A DNA stretch of 60,733 nucleotides from an uncultured Granulosicoccus sp. (GTDB lineage: Bacteria; Pseudomonadota; Gammaproteobacteria; Granulosicoccales; Granulosicoccaceae): contig CANMQI010000029.1 in the NCBI GenBank assembly GCA_947499955.1, forward strand, positions 1 to 60,733. Direction: 5' to 3'. Made by a program: the position numbers and the translations under genes. Shown here piece after piece: positions 41,300 to 54,000 of the stretch (within the stretch, counting starts at the first letter, position 1; every line of letters begins with the position of its first letter). The notes beneath the pieces were generated by a model. The model saw only the letters and a list, made by a program, of their open reading frames with translations. It was not told the origin of the DNA and searched no databases.

Positions 41300-44200
41300 T
41301 GACCTTGCATCAGCTGAAGATTCAGCAGCGCAACCGGCTGGCCAAAGGTGGGCGAATCAATCGCGACAAGCCGCTGGTATTCAGTTTTGACGGCCGACGC
41401 ATGATGGGCTATGAAGGGGACACCCTTGCGTCAGCTCTGTTGGCCAACGGGGTTGACGTCATCGGGCGTAGCTTCAAATACAGTCGCGCACGCGGCATCA
41501 TGACAGCGGGTGTGGAAGAGCCCAATGCCGTGCTGCAGGTCGGTGCAACTGAAGCGACTCAGACTCCCAACATCAAGGCGACCGAACAGACCTTGTACGA
41601 CGGTCTGGTGTGTAATCCGGTCAACGGCTGGCCGAACGTGGAAGCCGATGCGATGGGCCTTGTGGGCAAGTTGGGTGGCCAATTGATGTCCCCGGGCTTC
41701 TACTACAAGACCTTCATGTGGCCAAAGTCACAATGGGAGAACTACGAAAAATTCATTCGCAAGGCCGCGGGCCTGGGGCGTAGTCCCAAAGTCCCCGACG
41801 CTGATCGCTACGATCACATGAATCATCATGTAGATGTGCTGGTCGTCGGTGCAGGTCCAACCGGTCTTGGTGCAGCCCTGACTGCCGCCAGACGCGGTGC
41901 ACGAGTGATGCTGGCTGATGAACGCAGTGAAGCCGGTGGTTCGCTGCTGTTCAGTCCTGAAAAGATCAACGGTACCGATGCCATGGTGTGGGTGAACGAG
42001 GCCGTGTCGGAGTTGCGAGCCAACCCGAGAGTGACACTGATGCAACGGTCCACGGTCACGGGTTATCACGACCACAATTTTCTGACCATCAGCGAACGTC
42101 GATCGGAACACCTTGGCGACAAGGCTCCGGGCGTCATGACTCGCCAACGTTTGCACAAGGTGCGGGCGGGAAGTGTCGTACTGGCCACCGGGGCACATGA
42201 GAGACCACTGGTATTTGGCAACAACGACCTGCCTGGTTGCATGGTCGCCAGTAGTCTGTCGCATTACATCCGCCGTTTCGCGGTTGTCCCCGGCAACTCC
42301 TTGGTCGTCATGACAAGCAATGACAGTGGTTACCAGTGTGCGTTTGATTGGCAGGACGCCGGGCGCAAGGTGGTGGCCATCGTCGATACTCGTCGTGAGC
42401 CAGATGGCAGCGTTACCGAACTGGCCCTGCAGAAGGGCATCACGGTGATCACCGGTTCGGCAGTCATCGAAGCATGCGGCCGCAAGCGGGTCAGTGGTGC
42501 CCTGATCACTCCCATCAACGTCGGTGCGACGTTCGTCACGGGTGAGAGTCAGTTGCTGGCCTGCGACACCATTGCAACCAGCGGCGGCTGGAGCCCCGTC
42601 GTACATCTCTCCTGTCATACCGGTAGTCGGCCTGTCTGGTCGGAGGAAGCGTTGGGGTTCGTACCAGGGGACACCACCGAACAACGCTGGAGCGCGGGCG
42701 CCATGGCCGGTTTGCAGAGCGTGAGTGAGTGCTTGCACGATGGTCTGCAGACAGGCAATGACGCGGCGGCCGCAGCGGGTTTTCCGGAACTTGATGATGC
42801 CGAGGACTGGCCGACAGCAGGCTCGAATAACGATGTCGTATGTGCCGCCATGCCGGTATTTCTGGTACCGCATACCAAACCGAGTAGTCGAGCGCCCAAG
42901 CAGTTCGTCGACATGCAGAACGATGTGACGGCTGCCGGCATTCAGATGACCACTCGAGAGGGTTTTGAATCCATCGAGCATGTGAAGCGCTACACCGCGC
43001 TGGGCTTCGGTACCGATCAGGGCAAGACCGGCAATATCAACGGTATGGCCATCGTTGCCAAATCACTGGGCAAGACCATGGCCGAAACCGGTACCACGGT
43101 CTTCCGGCCCAACTACACACCAGTGAGCTTCGGTGTGGTGGGTGGCGCGAATACCGATTTGCTGTTCGATCCTCAACGCTTCACGCCCATGCACAGTTGG
43201 CACCTCGAACAGGGTGCCGAGTTCGAAAACGTCGGGCAGTGGAAGCGGCCATTGTACTTTCCTCAGGGTGAGGAAACGATGGAGCAGGCCATCGCTCGTG
43301 AGCAACTGGCGACACGCAATGGCGTCGGCATCCTGGATGCGACGACGCTGGGAAAGATCGATATTCAGGGCAAGGATGCGCGTGAGTTTCTGGGTCGGGT
43401 CTATACCAATGCCTGGGCAAAGCTGGCACCGGGACGGTGTCGTTATGGCCTGATGTGTGGTGAGGACGGCATGATCATGGATGATGGGGTGACTTCCTGC
43501 CTGGCAGAAAATCACTTCCTGATGACCACCACGACTGGCGGTGCCGCTCATGTTCTGTCCTGGCTGGAGATCTATCATCAGACCGAGTGGCCGGAGATGG
43601 AAGTGTTCTTCACCAGTGTCACTGACCACTGGGCCACCATGACCATTGCCGGGCCTGACAGTCGCAGATTGCTGAGCAAGCTGACTCAGATAGACTTGTC
43701 TGCGGAAAAATTCGGTTTCATGGACTGGCGTGAGGCTGCAGTTGCCGGTGTGCCAGCTCGTATATTCAGAATCTCCTTTACCGGTGACCTGTCCTACGAG
43801 ATCAATGTACCAGCGCACTACGGGCTGACAGTCTGGAATGCCCTGTTCAAGGCTGGCAAGGAATTCAATCTGACGCCTTACGGCACGGAAACCATGCATG
43901 TATTACGTGCGGAGAAGGGTTTCATCATTGTCGGGCAGGACACGGACGGATCCATGACGCCGTATGACATGAATCATGGCTGGGCAGTTGCCAACAACAA
44001 ACCGTTCAGTTTCATCGGCAAGCGCGGCATGAATAGACAGGACTGTCTGCGTAGCGATCGCAAGCAACTGGTCGGACTCATGACGAGCGACCCGCTGGCT
44101 GACTTACCGGAAGGTGCGCAGGCCGTACGTGATCCTGATCAGGCCATTCCGATGAGCATGGTGGGGCATGTGACTTCCAGCTACTACAGCGCCACCCTCG

Positions 44201-44349
44201 AACGACGCATTGCGATGGCGGTCATCAAGGACGGTCTGAATCGTTTGGGTGAGAAGGTCTACTTTCCACTCAAGGGGGGCACGGTTATCGAGGCGACCAT
44301 TTGTTCACCGGTATTTTTTGACCCAGACGGAGTGAGGCAGAAGGCATGA
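41296..44349 (+). CDS. soxA: sarcosine oxidase alpha subunit
   Basis: A 1017-residue subunit. The N-terminal ferredoxin-like fold domain starts LVFSFDGRRMMGYEGDTLASALLANGV; a dinucleotide-binding domain is near 176-200 (VDVLVVGAGPTGLGAALTAARRGARV), and LATGAHERPLVFGNNDLPG near 294 completes the NAD-binding half. The C-terminal half (about 600-1010) is GcvT-like and binds tetrahydrofolate, taking up the formaldehyde as methylene-THF (GVGILDATTLGKIDIQGKDA, ITVGQ-like FIIVGQDTDG, SPVFFDPDGVRQK). Full length for the family. GGAG lies upstream. It overlaps soxG by four bases. Confidence 0.95.
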   Translation: MMTLHQLKIQQRNRLAKGGRINRDKPLVFSFDGRRMMGYEGDTLASALLANGVDVIGRSFKYSRARGIMTAGVEEPNAVLQVGATEATQTPNIKATEQTLYDGLVCNPVNGWPNVEADAMGLVGKLGGQLMSPGFYYKTFMWPKSQWENYEKFIRKAAGLGRSPKVPDADRYDHMNHHVDVLVVGAGPTGLGAALTAARRGARVMLADERSEAGGSLLFSPEKINGTDAMVWVNEAVSELRANPRVTLMQRSTVTGYHDHNFLTISERRSEHLGDKAPGVMTRQRLHKVRAGSVVLATGAHERPLVFGNNDLPGCMVASSLSHYIRRFAVVPGNSLVVMTSNDSGYQCAFDWQDAGRKVVAIVDTRREPDGSVTELALQKGITVITGSAVIEACGRKRVSGALITPINVGATFVTGESQLLACDTIATSGGWSPVVHLSCHTGSRPVWSEEALGFVPGDTTEQRWSAGAMAGLQSVSECLHDGLQTGNDAAAAAGFPELDDAEDWPTAGSNNDVVCAAMPVFLVPHTKPSSRAPKQFVDMQNDVTAAGIQMTTREGFESIEHVKRYTALGFGTDQGKTGNINGMAIVAKSLGKTMAETGTTVFRPNYTPVSFGVVGGANTDLLFDPQRFTPMHSWHLEQGAEFENVGQWKRPLYFPQGEETMEQAIAREQLATRNGVGILDATTLGKIDIQGKDAREFLGRVYTNAWAKLAPGRCRYGLMCGEDGMIMDDGVTSCLAENHFLMTTTTGGAAHVLSWLEIYHQTEWPEMEVFFTSVTDHWATMTIAGPDSRRLLSKLTQIDLSAEKFGFMDWREAAVAGVPARIFRISFTGDLSYEINVPAHYGLTVWNALFKAGKEFNLTPYGTETMHVLRAEKGFIIVGQDTDGSMTPYDMNHGWAVANNKPFSFIGKRGMNRQDCLRSDRKQLVGLMTSDPLADLPEGAQAVRDPDQAIPMSMVGHVTSSYYSATLERRIAMAVIKDGLNRLGEKVYFPLKGGTVIEATICSPVFFDPDGVRQKA

Positions 44350-45053
44350 GTAATTCCGTATCAGATGTAGCGGTCATGGACCAGTTTGCCGTCAGCCGAC
44401 AGGCTTCAGATATGGTCGGCGCGAAAACACCCCTGGCTCATGTCGGTTTGCCCGCACGTGCGAAAAAGTCATCGGTCAGTGGCATCGTCGATTCGAAATC
44501 CGCTGCCGGCAAGGCGGTATCCACGGTCATGCTGGAAGAAGCGCGGCTTACGGGTATTCTGACTCTGAGAGCGACTACATCGCGAGATGAATTGTCGAAC
44601 GCGCTACAGAGCGTGGTTGAGCTTCAGCTACCGGAACGTCTGCAGAGTCAAACGAGCGCCAAGGGGCATTGCATTCGCTGGATGTCCCCGGATGAATGGT
44701 TGCTGACGTGTCCGATCGAAGAGGTGTTTTCCATCGAACAGAAATTGCGCGCCGCGGTGAATGGGTACATGGCCATCGTTAACGTTTCCGGTGGTTACTG
44801 TCGGCTGACATTGTCGGGAGTCGATTCCGTCAACGTGCTGGGCAAGAGCACTTCGTACAACATCAACCCGGAGAATTTCCCCCCAGGCAAGGTCGTCAAT
44901 ACAGTGATGGCGAAAGCGCAGGCTACCCTGATGATGCTGGATGAGGAACGTTACGAGATACTGGTACGCCGCAGTTTTGCCGATTATCTGTGGCTGTGGT
45001 TGCAGCGTGCCGGCAAGGAATACGGGTTGCAGGCCGTGTCGGCAACGACCTGA
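44346..45053 (+). CDS. soxG: sarcosine oxidase gamma subunit
   Basis: A 235-residue subunit with a GcvT-like fold: LQLPERLQSQTSAKGHCIRWMSPDEWLLTCP (about 95-125), VNVSGGYCRLTLSGVDSVNVLGKSTSYNI, FPPGKVVNTVMAKAQATLMML and YEILVRRSFADYLWLWLQRAGKEYGL. It completes the alpha-beta-gamma-delta complex. The N-terminal 60 residues are longer and less conserved than in most homologues. It ends 25 bases before the converging giant gene; no separate terminator is between them. Confidence 0.92.
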   Translation: MSNSVSDVAVMDQFAVSRQASDMVGAKTPLAHVGLPARAKKSSVSGIVDSKSAAGKAVSTVMLEEARLTGILTLRATTSRDELSNALQSVVELQLPERLQSQTSAKGHCIRWMSPDEWLLTCPIEEVFSIEQKLRAAVNGYMAIVNVSGGYCRLTLSGVDSVNVLGKSTSYNINPENFPPGKVVNTVMAKAQATLMMLDEERYEILVRRSFADYLWLWLQRAGKEYGLQAVSATT

Positions 45054-45077
45054 GCGATTATTGCCGGGCTGATTATT

Positions 45078-48000
45078 CTACGATACCTTCTCTTTATGCA
45101 AGACAGGCACCGGATCAATTGCGCCCCACAGTGGGGCGCTGGATTTTGCTGTGGAAAGCAGAACGCCGGCCTTCAATAACCAGGTGACGAAGCCTGCGGT
45201 CAGTGCCACAGATGCACCGGTGCCGATTGCCACGACCAATTGCTGTTGCTGTCTTTGTTCGCGAACACTTTCAGACAACTCCTGAGTCAATGCATCATCA
45301 CCATCGAACAGCGTCGGAGCAAGCGAGAGCTGGAACGGTAATATCTGAAACCTTTCAATGATTGACTGGGCGGTCGTGAGCTCCTGTTTTTGCAGATCGC
45401 CCAGCAGTGCCAGTAAACGTGTTTTTTCCGCGGATGCAGCCTGGTTGCCCTGTTTTTCAACCGTGGCAGCTTGATTTGCATTTCCCGGGTTTTCGATCAG
45501 CACTGATACATCTTCATTGATGTCCTGGAATATGGGGTCATTGAAGCGTTCAACGCTGGAGGTGGCAGGCCCGGGTGGTACGTCCTCTTCATCAATCTGA
45601 TTGCTCAGAGCGGCAGGCTTTTCCTGTGCGGGGCGATCAGAGCCTATCTTTGGAGGCAAGTTCGGTTCTGGTGCTCTGTTGTAGACCGACTCCGTGATAC
45701 CGGATAATGTGGATTCCACTTCGGCCAGTGCGCCCGAGTCCATGGTCTGATCAGGTAGTGCTGCCTGTAGGCGGGGATCATCGAGGATGCTGATGGTCAA
45801 TGTTGCTTCAGTGGCATTGCCCGCAGAATCAATGAGCCTGACCTCCAGTGAATAACTCCCCGCGTCGAGATGTGTAATCTGACTAAGCTGTTCCGTAGAG
45901 TTGTCGTAGATGAATGATGATGCTGCGTTGCCACCTACGATGGTCAATTCAACCGTATCGCCGCTGTCCGGGTCGACAATGTTCAGAGTGCCGATTTCAC
46001 CATCCTGGTCTGGTTTGATCTGAATATCACGTATATTGATTGTCGGCGCTTCATTGACATCACTTACAGCGAGCGTAAAGACTCTTGAGGTCGAGGATCC
46101 ATCACTGGAGATGGCGGTAACGATGAAACTGCGTTTCTCGGCAGCTTCGTGATCAAGGATTGCGGCAGTGGTGACCACGCCGTTGGTATCGATGCTGAAC
46201 AGGGCGGCATCTGTACCACTCAAGGTATAAGCAACGGTTTGTCCGGCATCGCCGTCGATTGCATTGGCAATGATACCAACTGTGCTGCCGATGGTACTGT
46301 TTTCATCGACGATTCCATCACTACCGGCAAGGGTGTCCAGATCAGTGATGGGCGACAGATCTTCATCGGGCAGGTCCGTAACGGTTACCTTGATAGCTTG
46401 AGTGACAATCGCATCAGGAGAGCCTGTGCCGTCATCGACACGGATGATCAGTTCATGGACGTGGTCGGCATCGGCATCCAGTGGATTTTCGTAGTCCGGT
46501 ACCGTGGAAAATCTCAAATATCCGGTAGTGGGATTGATGGAAAACAACGCGGCGTCGTTACCTCCAGCTATGGAATAAGTCAACGATTCCCCATCAGCAT
46601 CCAGGGCTGTGATGGTAGCAACGCCGTAAATGTTCTCGGCAATCGTGAGTGCGCTGTCAGAAATGATTATCGGTGCGTCATTGACGTTGTTGACCGTCAG
46701 TGAGAACGTGCGGTTGCTACTCAGGCCAGCAGCATCTTCAATGTGTAGGGTAAATGTGGCGGAACCATTATCGAGTTGCTGCGGTGTCCCGCGCAAGGTA
46801 GCAGTACCGTCACCGTTGTCGATCAGTGTCAGCCAGGCAGGCAGGTCAAAAGAGTTGATTGTGTGAGTGTCACCGCTATCTGGATCGCTGGTTCGGATAG
46901 TCCCGGAATAGACAGCGTCCTCAGTGGCATCCGGCAAGGCTCCGTCCGTGATGAATGACGGGCCTTCGTTGGTATCTCCGACAGCCACGGTAAACATGCG
47001 GCTTGCGATGGAGCCATCGCTGGACGTCGCGGTGACGGTGAAGCTACGCTGGTCAGCGGCTTCGTGATCGAGGCTGGCGGCGGTGGTGACAATGCCATTG
47101 GTGTCGATACTGAACAGTGCGGCATCATTGCCACTCAATGCGTAGGAGATGCTTTGTCCTGCATCACCATCGACAGTATTGGCCTGGATACCCACGGTGC
47201 TGCCAACGGCACTGTTCTCATCGATGATGCCCTCGCTGCCGGAAATGGTGTCAAGGTCAGTGATCGGAGACAGATCCTCATCGGGCAGGTCCGTAACGGT
47301 TACCTTGATAGCTTGAGTGACAATCGCATCAGGAGAGCCTGTGCCGTCATCGACACGGATGATCAGTTCATGGGCGTGGTCGGCATCGGCATCCAGTGGA
47401 TTTTCGTAGTCCGGTACCGTGGAAAATCTCAAATATCCGGTAGTGGGATTGATGGAAAACAACGCGGCGTCGTTACCTCCAGCTATGGAATAAGTCAACG
47501 ATTCCCCATCAGCATCCAGGGCTGTGATGGTAGCAACGCCGTCAATGTTCTCGGCAATCGTGAGTGCGCTGTCAGAAGTGATTGTCGGTGCGTCGTTGAC
47601 GTTGTTGACCGTCAGTGAGAACGTGCGGGTGCTGCTCAGGTCAGCGGCATCTTCGATGGATATGGTAAAAGTGGCAGGTCCATTGTCGAGTTGCTGCGGT
47701 GTACCGCGCAAGGTAGCAGTGCCGTCATTGTTGTCGATCAGCGTCAGCCAGGCCGGCAGGTCAGCAGATTGGATCGTGTGAGTGTCACCGCTGTCTGGAT
47801 CGCTGGTTTGGATAGTCACGGAATAGACAAGGTCCTCCGTGGCATCCGGCAAGGCGCCGTCTGTAATGAATGAGGGACCTTCATTGATATCACCGACATC
47901 GACAGTGAATATGCGGCTTGCGATGGATCCATCGCTGGAGGTGGCGGTGACGGTGAAGCTGTATTGATCCGCAGCTTCGTGATCCAGCACCGCAGCCGTG

Positions 48001-51000
48001 GTCACAATCCCGTTGGCGTCTATGTTGAACAGAGCTGCATCAGCACCACTCAGTGCGTAGGAAACGGTTTGTCCGGCATCACCGTCCACGCTGTGGGCCG
48101 TGATCCCCACGGTACTGCCAATGGCACTGTTCTCATCAATGACCCCGTCGCTACCGGCAGTGATATCCGTGTCGGTGATGGGCGACAGATCCTCATCAGC
48201 CAGATCGATGACAGTCACGGAAAAGTCACGCGTGGCGGTGGAGCCATCACTGGAGGTGGCCGTCACGGTAAAGTTGCGTTCGTCGGCGGTTTCGTGATCC
48301 AGCGCCGCCGTTGTAGTTACCACCCCGTTGGCATCGATGCTGAACAGAGCCGCATCAGTGCCGCTCAATGTATAGGCAATGGTTTGTCCATCGTCACCAT
48401 CGACCGTATTGGCGGTGATGCCGACGGTACTGCCAATGGCGCTGTTCTCATCAATGATGCCATTGTTACCGGCGATGGCATCTGTGTCGGTAATCGGCGA
48501 CAGATCTTCATCAGCCAGATCGGTGACAGTCACGGTAAAGTCACGCGTGGCGGTGGAGCCATCACTGGAGGTGGCCGTCACGGTAAAGCCGCGTTCGTCA
48601 GCAGTTTCGTGGTCGAGAACGGCGGCGGTGGTGATAATCCCATCGCTATCTATACTGAACAGCGCCGCATCAGCACCACTCAGTGCGTAGGATATGGTCT
48701 GTCCGGCATCGCCATCAACCGTATTGGCGGTGATGCCGACGGTACTGCCAACAGCACTATTCTCATCAATGATCCCATCGCTGCCGGCAGTGATATCCGT
48801 GTCGGTGATCGGCGACAGATCCTCATCAGCCAGATCGGTGACAGTCACGGTAAGGTCACGCGTGGCGGTGGAGCCATCACTGGAGGTGGCCGTCACGGTA
48901 AAGCTGCGTTCGTCAGCAGTTTCGTGGTCGAGAACGGCGGCGGTGGTGATAATCCCATCGCTATCGATACTGAACAGCGCCGCATCAGCACCACTCAGTG
49001 CGTAGGATATGGTCTGTCCGTCGTCACCGTCGGCGGTATTGGCCGTGATCCCCACGGTACTGCCAACAGCACTATTCTCATCAATGATCCCGTCGCTGCC
49101 GGCGGTGATATCCGTGTCGGTGATCGGCGACAGATCCTCATCGGCCAGGTCCGAGACGGTGACGGTAAAGTCACGGGTGGCGGTGGAGCCGTCGCTGGAG
49201 GTGGCCGTCACGGTGAAGCTGCGTTCGTCGGCGGTTTCGTGATCCAGCACCGCCGTTGTAGTTACCACCCCGTTGGCATCGATGCTGAACAGAGCCGCAT
49301 CAGTGCCGCTCAACGCATAGGCAATAGTTTGTCCGTCGTCGCCGTCCACGCTATTGGCGGTGATGCCGACGGTACTGCCAGTGGCACTGTTCTCATCAAT
49401 GATGCCATCGCTGCCGGCAGTGATATCCGTGTCAGTGATCGGCGACAGATCCTCATCGGGCAGGTCCGAGACGGTGACGGTAAAGTCACGGGTGGCGGTG
49501 GAGCCGTCGCTGGAGGTGGCCGTCACGGTGAAGCTGCGTTCGTCGGCGGTTTCGTGATCCAGCACCGCCGTTGTAGTTACCACCCCGTTGGCATCGATGC
49601 TGAACAACGCCGCATCAGTGCCGCTCAGTGCGTAGGATATGGTCTGTCCGGCATCGCCATCGACCGTATTGGCGGAGATGCCGACGGTACTGCCAATGGC
49701 ACTATTCTCATCGATGACCCCATCGCTGCCAGCGGTGAGATCCGTGTCGGTGATGGGGGAAAGATCCTCATCGGCCAGGTCCGAGACGGTGACGGTAAAG
49801 TCACGCGTGGCGGTAGAGCCATCACTGGAGGTAGCGGTCACGGTAAAGCTGCGCTCATCAGCAGTTTCGTGGTCGAGAACGGCGGCGGTGGTGATAATCC
49901 CATCGCTATCGATACTGAACAGCGCCGCATCAGCACCACTCAGTGCGTAGGATATGGTCTGTCCGTCGTCGCCGTCCACGCTATTGGCGGTGATGCCGAC
50001 GGTACTGCCAGTGGCACTGTTCTCATCAATGATGCCATCGCTGCCAGCAGTGAGATTCGTGTCAGTGATCGGCGACAGATCCTCATCGGGCAGGTCAGTG
50101 ACACTGACGCTAAAGTCACGGGTGGCAGTGGAGCCATCGCTGGAGGTGGCCGTGACGGTGAAGTTGCGTTCGCCGGCGGCCTCATGGTCGAGCACGGCGG
50201 CCGTGGTGATAATCCCATCGCTATCGATACTGAACAGGGAGGCATCAGCACCACTCAGTGCGTAGGATATGGTCTGTCCGGCATCGCCATCAACCGTATT
50301 GGCGGTGATGCCGACGGTACTGCCAGTGGCACTGTTCTCATCAATGATGCCATCGCTGCCGGCAGTGATATCCGTGTCAGTGATCGGCGACAGATCCTCA
50401 TCGGGCAGGTCCGAGACGGTGACGGTAAAGTCACGGGTGGCGGTGGAGCCGTCGCTGGAGGTGGCGGTGACGGTAAAGCTGCGTTCGTCGGCGGTTTCGT
50501 GATCCAGCACCGCCGTTGTAGTTACCACCCCGTTGGCATCGATGCTGAACAGAGCCGCATCAGTGCCGCTCAACGCATAGGCAATAGTTTGTCCGTCGTC
50601 GCCGTCCACGCTATTGGCGGTGATGCCGACGGTACTGCCAGTGGCACTGTTCTCATCAATGATGCCATCGCTGCCGGCAGTGATATCCGTGTCAGTGATC
50701 GGCGACAGATCCTCATCGGGCAGGTCCGAGACGGTGACGGTAAAGTCACGGGTGGCGGTGGAGCCGTCGCTGGAGGTGGCCGTCACGGTAAAGCTGCGTT
50801 CGTCGGCGGTTTCGTGATCCAGCACCGCCGTTGTAGTTACCACCCCGTTGGCATCGATGCTGAACAGCGCCGCATCAGTGCCGCTCAGTGCGTAGGATAC
50901 GGTCTGTCCGGCATCACCATCGACAGTATTGGCCGTGATACCCACGGTACTGCCAATGGCACTGTTCTCATCAATGACCCCGTCGCTACCGGCAGTGATA

Positions 51001-54000
51001 TCCGTGTCGGTGATCGGCGACAGATCCTCGTCGGCCAGATCTTGGACGGTAATGGTAATTGTATTTACTGCCTGAGAGTACGGTGGTCCAACATTGTCCG
51101 TAACGGAGATCGCGACTTCATAAATGTTGTTGCCATCGGCATCCTGAGGATTTTCGAAATCCGGCGCGCTGTTGAAAGTCAATTCTCCGCTATCTGCATC
51201 AATCGAAAACAATACCGCATCATTGCCGCCGGCGATAGCGTATTCCGGATCGTCGTCATCTTCATCACTGGACGTGATTTGCGCAGCGACTGTGCCGTTC
51301 TCCGCAACAGTAAAAGCTGACGCGGAGGTGAATAAGGCTGGATCGTTGACGTTCTGTACGGTTAGCGAAAAGACACGCGTACTCTTGAGTCCGTCGGCAT
51401 CTTCAATTTCCAGTGTGAAGTTGGCAAAGCCGATATCAGTTTGCAGAGGAGTACCACTCAATGTGGCTGTGCCATCATTGTTGTCCAACAACGTCAGCCA
51501 ACCAGGCAGATCAATGGAACTGAAGGCACGAGTATCGCCTGTGTCAGGGTCGCTGGTGTTGATGAATACGGTATAGACGCTGTCTTCGGTAGCATCGGGC
51601 AGGGCGGCGGAGGTGTCGAACGTTGCTGCTTCATTGAGGTCATTGATCGTCACGGTGATCAGCTGTGTATCAAGCTTGCCATCGTCGTCACTGACGCTGA
51701 CCAGTACTTCATAGCTGCTCTTGGATTCATGGTCCGGTGCGGCGAGAAATGAGAGCTCTCCCGAGCTTGATCCGATGTCGAAGCTACCCGCATCAGCACC
51801 TCCGGCAATGTCGTAGGTGAGGACCGTGTCCGCGTCGACGTCTTCTGCTTCAATTACGGCGACGCCAGTTACACCTTCATTGACAGACAGACTTGCAGTA
51901 GCGCCAGCGCCATTGCTGGTAATGACAGGCGCATCATTGACTGCAGTAAGAGACACGATGGTATGGCCGGTTACGGAACGGTTGTTGCCGATACCTTGCG
52001 AGCCGGTATTGCCGTCCGTCAGTGTCCAGTTTATCTGAACATCACTGGGCGGGTTGTCACTACCGTTCTGATAGGTGATCTGTCTCAGCGTGTGATTGAC
52101 GTCTGCGTTGGTCGGTATTTCACCGTTTCCATCGGTGAAAGTGATAGTCAGTTGACCGGGCATACTGCTGCCATCGAATGATGCGATAACCTGTCCGCCC
52201 TTGAAGATATGACTCCCAACCAGGCTGAGGCCTTCGCCGTCAGTGAATCCGAATATGTCGTCGACACTGGCGAGCGAGTCGCGTACCAGAGTCAGGCTGG
52301 CACCAGAGAAGTTGTCGGCTTCGCTCAACTCACGATCATATACGGTCACATCCGCATCTAGAACTATGGCAGCAGCATCCTCGGTGTATGCGGGTGTGGC
52401 ATCCAATGTGTTCGCGGCATTGAACTGCCCATTGACGAGTCCGCTGTCGTTGATGCTGGCGATGAACATGTTGCCGTCGCTGTCACCGGCGACCATTATA
52501 TTACCCATCGCATCGATATCGACGGCTGCCACGCTATCAGTAGCACCGTTGAGGTCGATGCGGACCGTGCCATCGCCACCAAATCCGTTGTCCAGAGTAC
52601 CGTCCGTGTTCAATCTGAACACAGACAAGTCATAGTTGGATCCATTGTAGGCATTTCCAGTCACCACGATCCGCCCATCCTCCTGGATAATGAGCTTGTT
52701 GACTGACTCATTGGGACTGCCTACGTTTATGGTCACATACCCTGTACCGCCGAAGCTGCTGTCCAGACTGCCATCCGTCAGGAAGCGGGAGATCTGTGAA
52801 GGGAAGCCTGTAGCATCGGAATTCCCTCCGACCACGATCGTGCCATCATCGGCTATGGCCAGCGTCGTAGCGTGCAAGTTGTCAGCGGTTCTGAGGATGA
52901 TATGGCCATCACTGCTGAACGTGGTATCCAGCGTTCCGTCGACATTCAGCCTGACTATTCTGGCTTCCAGGGTAGTCGCGTTGTTCCGGTATCCTGCGAT
53001 GACAACCTTGCCGTCGGTTTGAACCTGCAGGGCGTTGGCCTTGGCTTCACCAGCGCCTGTATCAATAATCTTGTAGCCATTGCCATCGAAGCTGGTATCA
53101 AGGTTGCCGTCAATCGTTGTGCGTATAGCCAACATGGTGTCGACATTTGCCACCTTGGCGTAGCCACTGGCCATGATGCGCCCGTCTGGCAACAACTCGA
53201 TGTCCTTGATAACGGAGCTGGTGGTTCCGGAAATGGAGAACGCTGCCACACCCCCTGTACCGAAAGTCGTGTCCAGAGTGCCATCGAGGTTGTATCGGAT
53301 CATCACGGCCTCGTTCTCGTTGCCGATGTCCTGAGCACCGGCCAGAATGATCTTGCCATCACCTTGTATGGACAGGGCCGAAACGGTCTCATTGCCCGTC
53401 GTCAAAGCATTGATGATTGTTCCACCAGTTCCAAAACTGGTGTCCAGAGAGCCATCTGCAGTGAACCGGGTGAGCGCGAAGTCCATGTCCAGTCCGGAAG
53501 CTGCTGTATTGACAGCGCTTAGTACGAGGTACTTGCCATCTGCCTGAGTTGCCATGTCGACAGCGCCGTTGTACAACGTAGCCAGTTCAACGGTATGGAC
53601 ACCTTCGCCAGCTGAAAAGGTTGGAGCCGAGTTATCAACGTCATGAGATACGGCGACCACATTCGCAGCGTATTCCGAAGTATCGGAAAAACCTGCGCTG
53701 CCGTTGTCTACTGTCGCCGTTGCCGTTATGTACTCCCCTGCGGAAACAGATGCATCAAGCACTACATGAAATTCGGCAGAACCGCTGGCGTCTGTCGTGA
53801 TCGATGAGTAACCGATCATTCTCTCGGCACCGCCATGACCACTGGGGTCGCCATTGGTGCTGGCAAAATATTCTACTCTGTAAGTAGTATTTGCATTGGA
53901 CTGGATTCTGCCGTCGAGGCTCAGCGACCCTGACTCATTGATAATGACACTTCCCAGAACAGGGAAGTTCTGAACATTGTTGGCACCGGTATCAGTATCG

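Noticed and set aside
47892..51041. CRISPR array
   Set aside because: The repeats are contiguous 315-nt coding units without spacers in a long open frame.
47964..51320. 1118-residue plus-strand open frame antisense to the giant gene
   Set aside because: It mirrors the 315-nt repeat array: one stop-free unit in this frame is simply multiplied. It has no start context, its product is a glycine/aspartate-rich repeat, and the opposite strand encodes clear domains.
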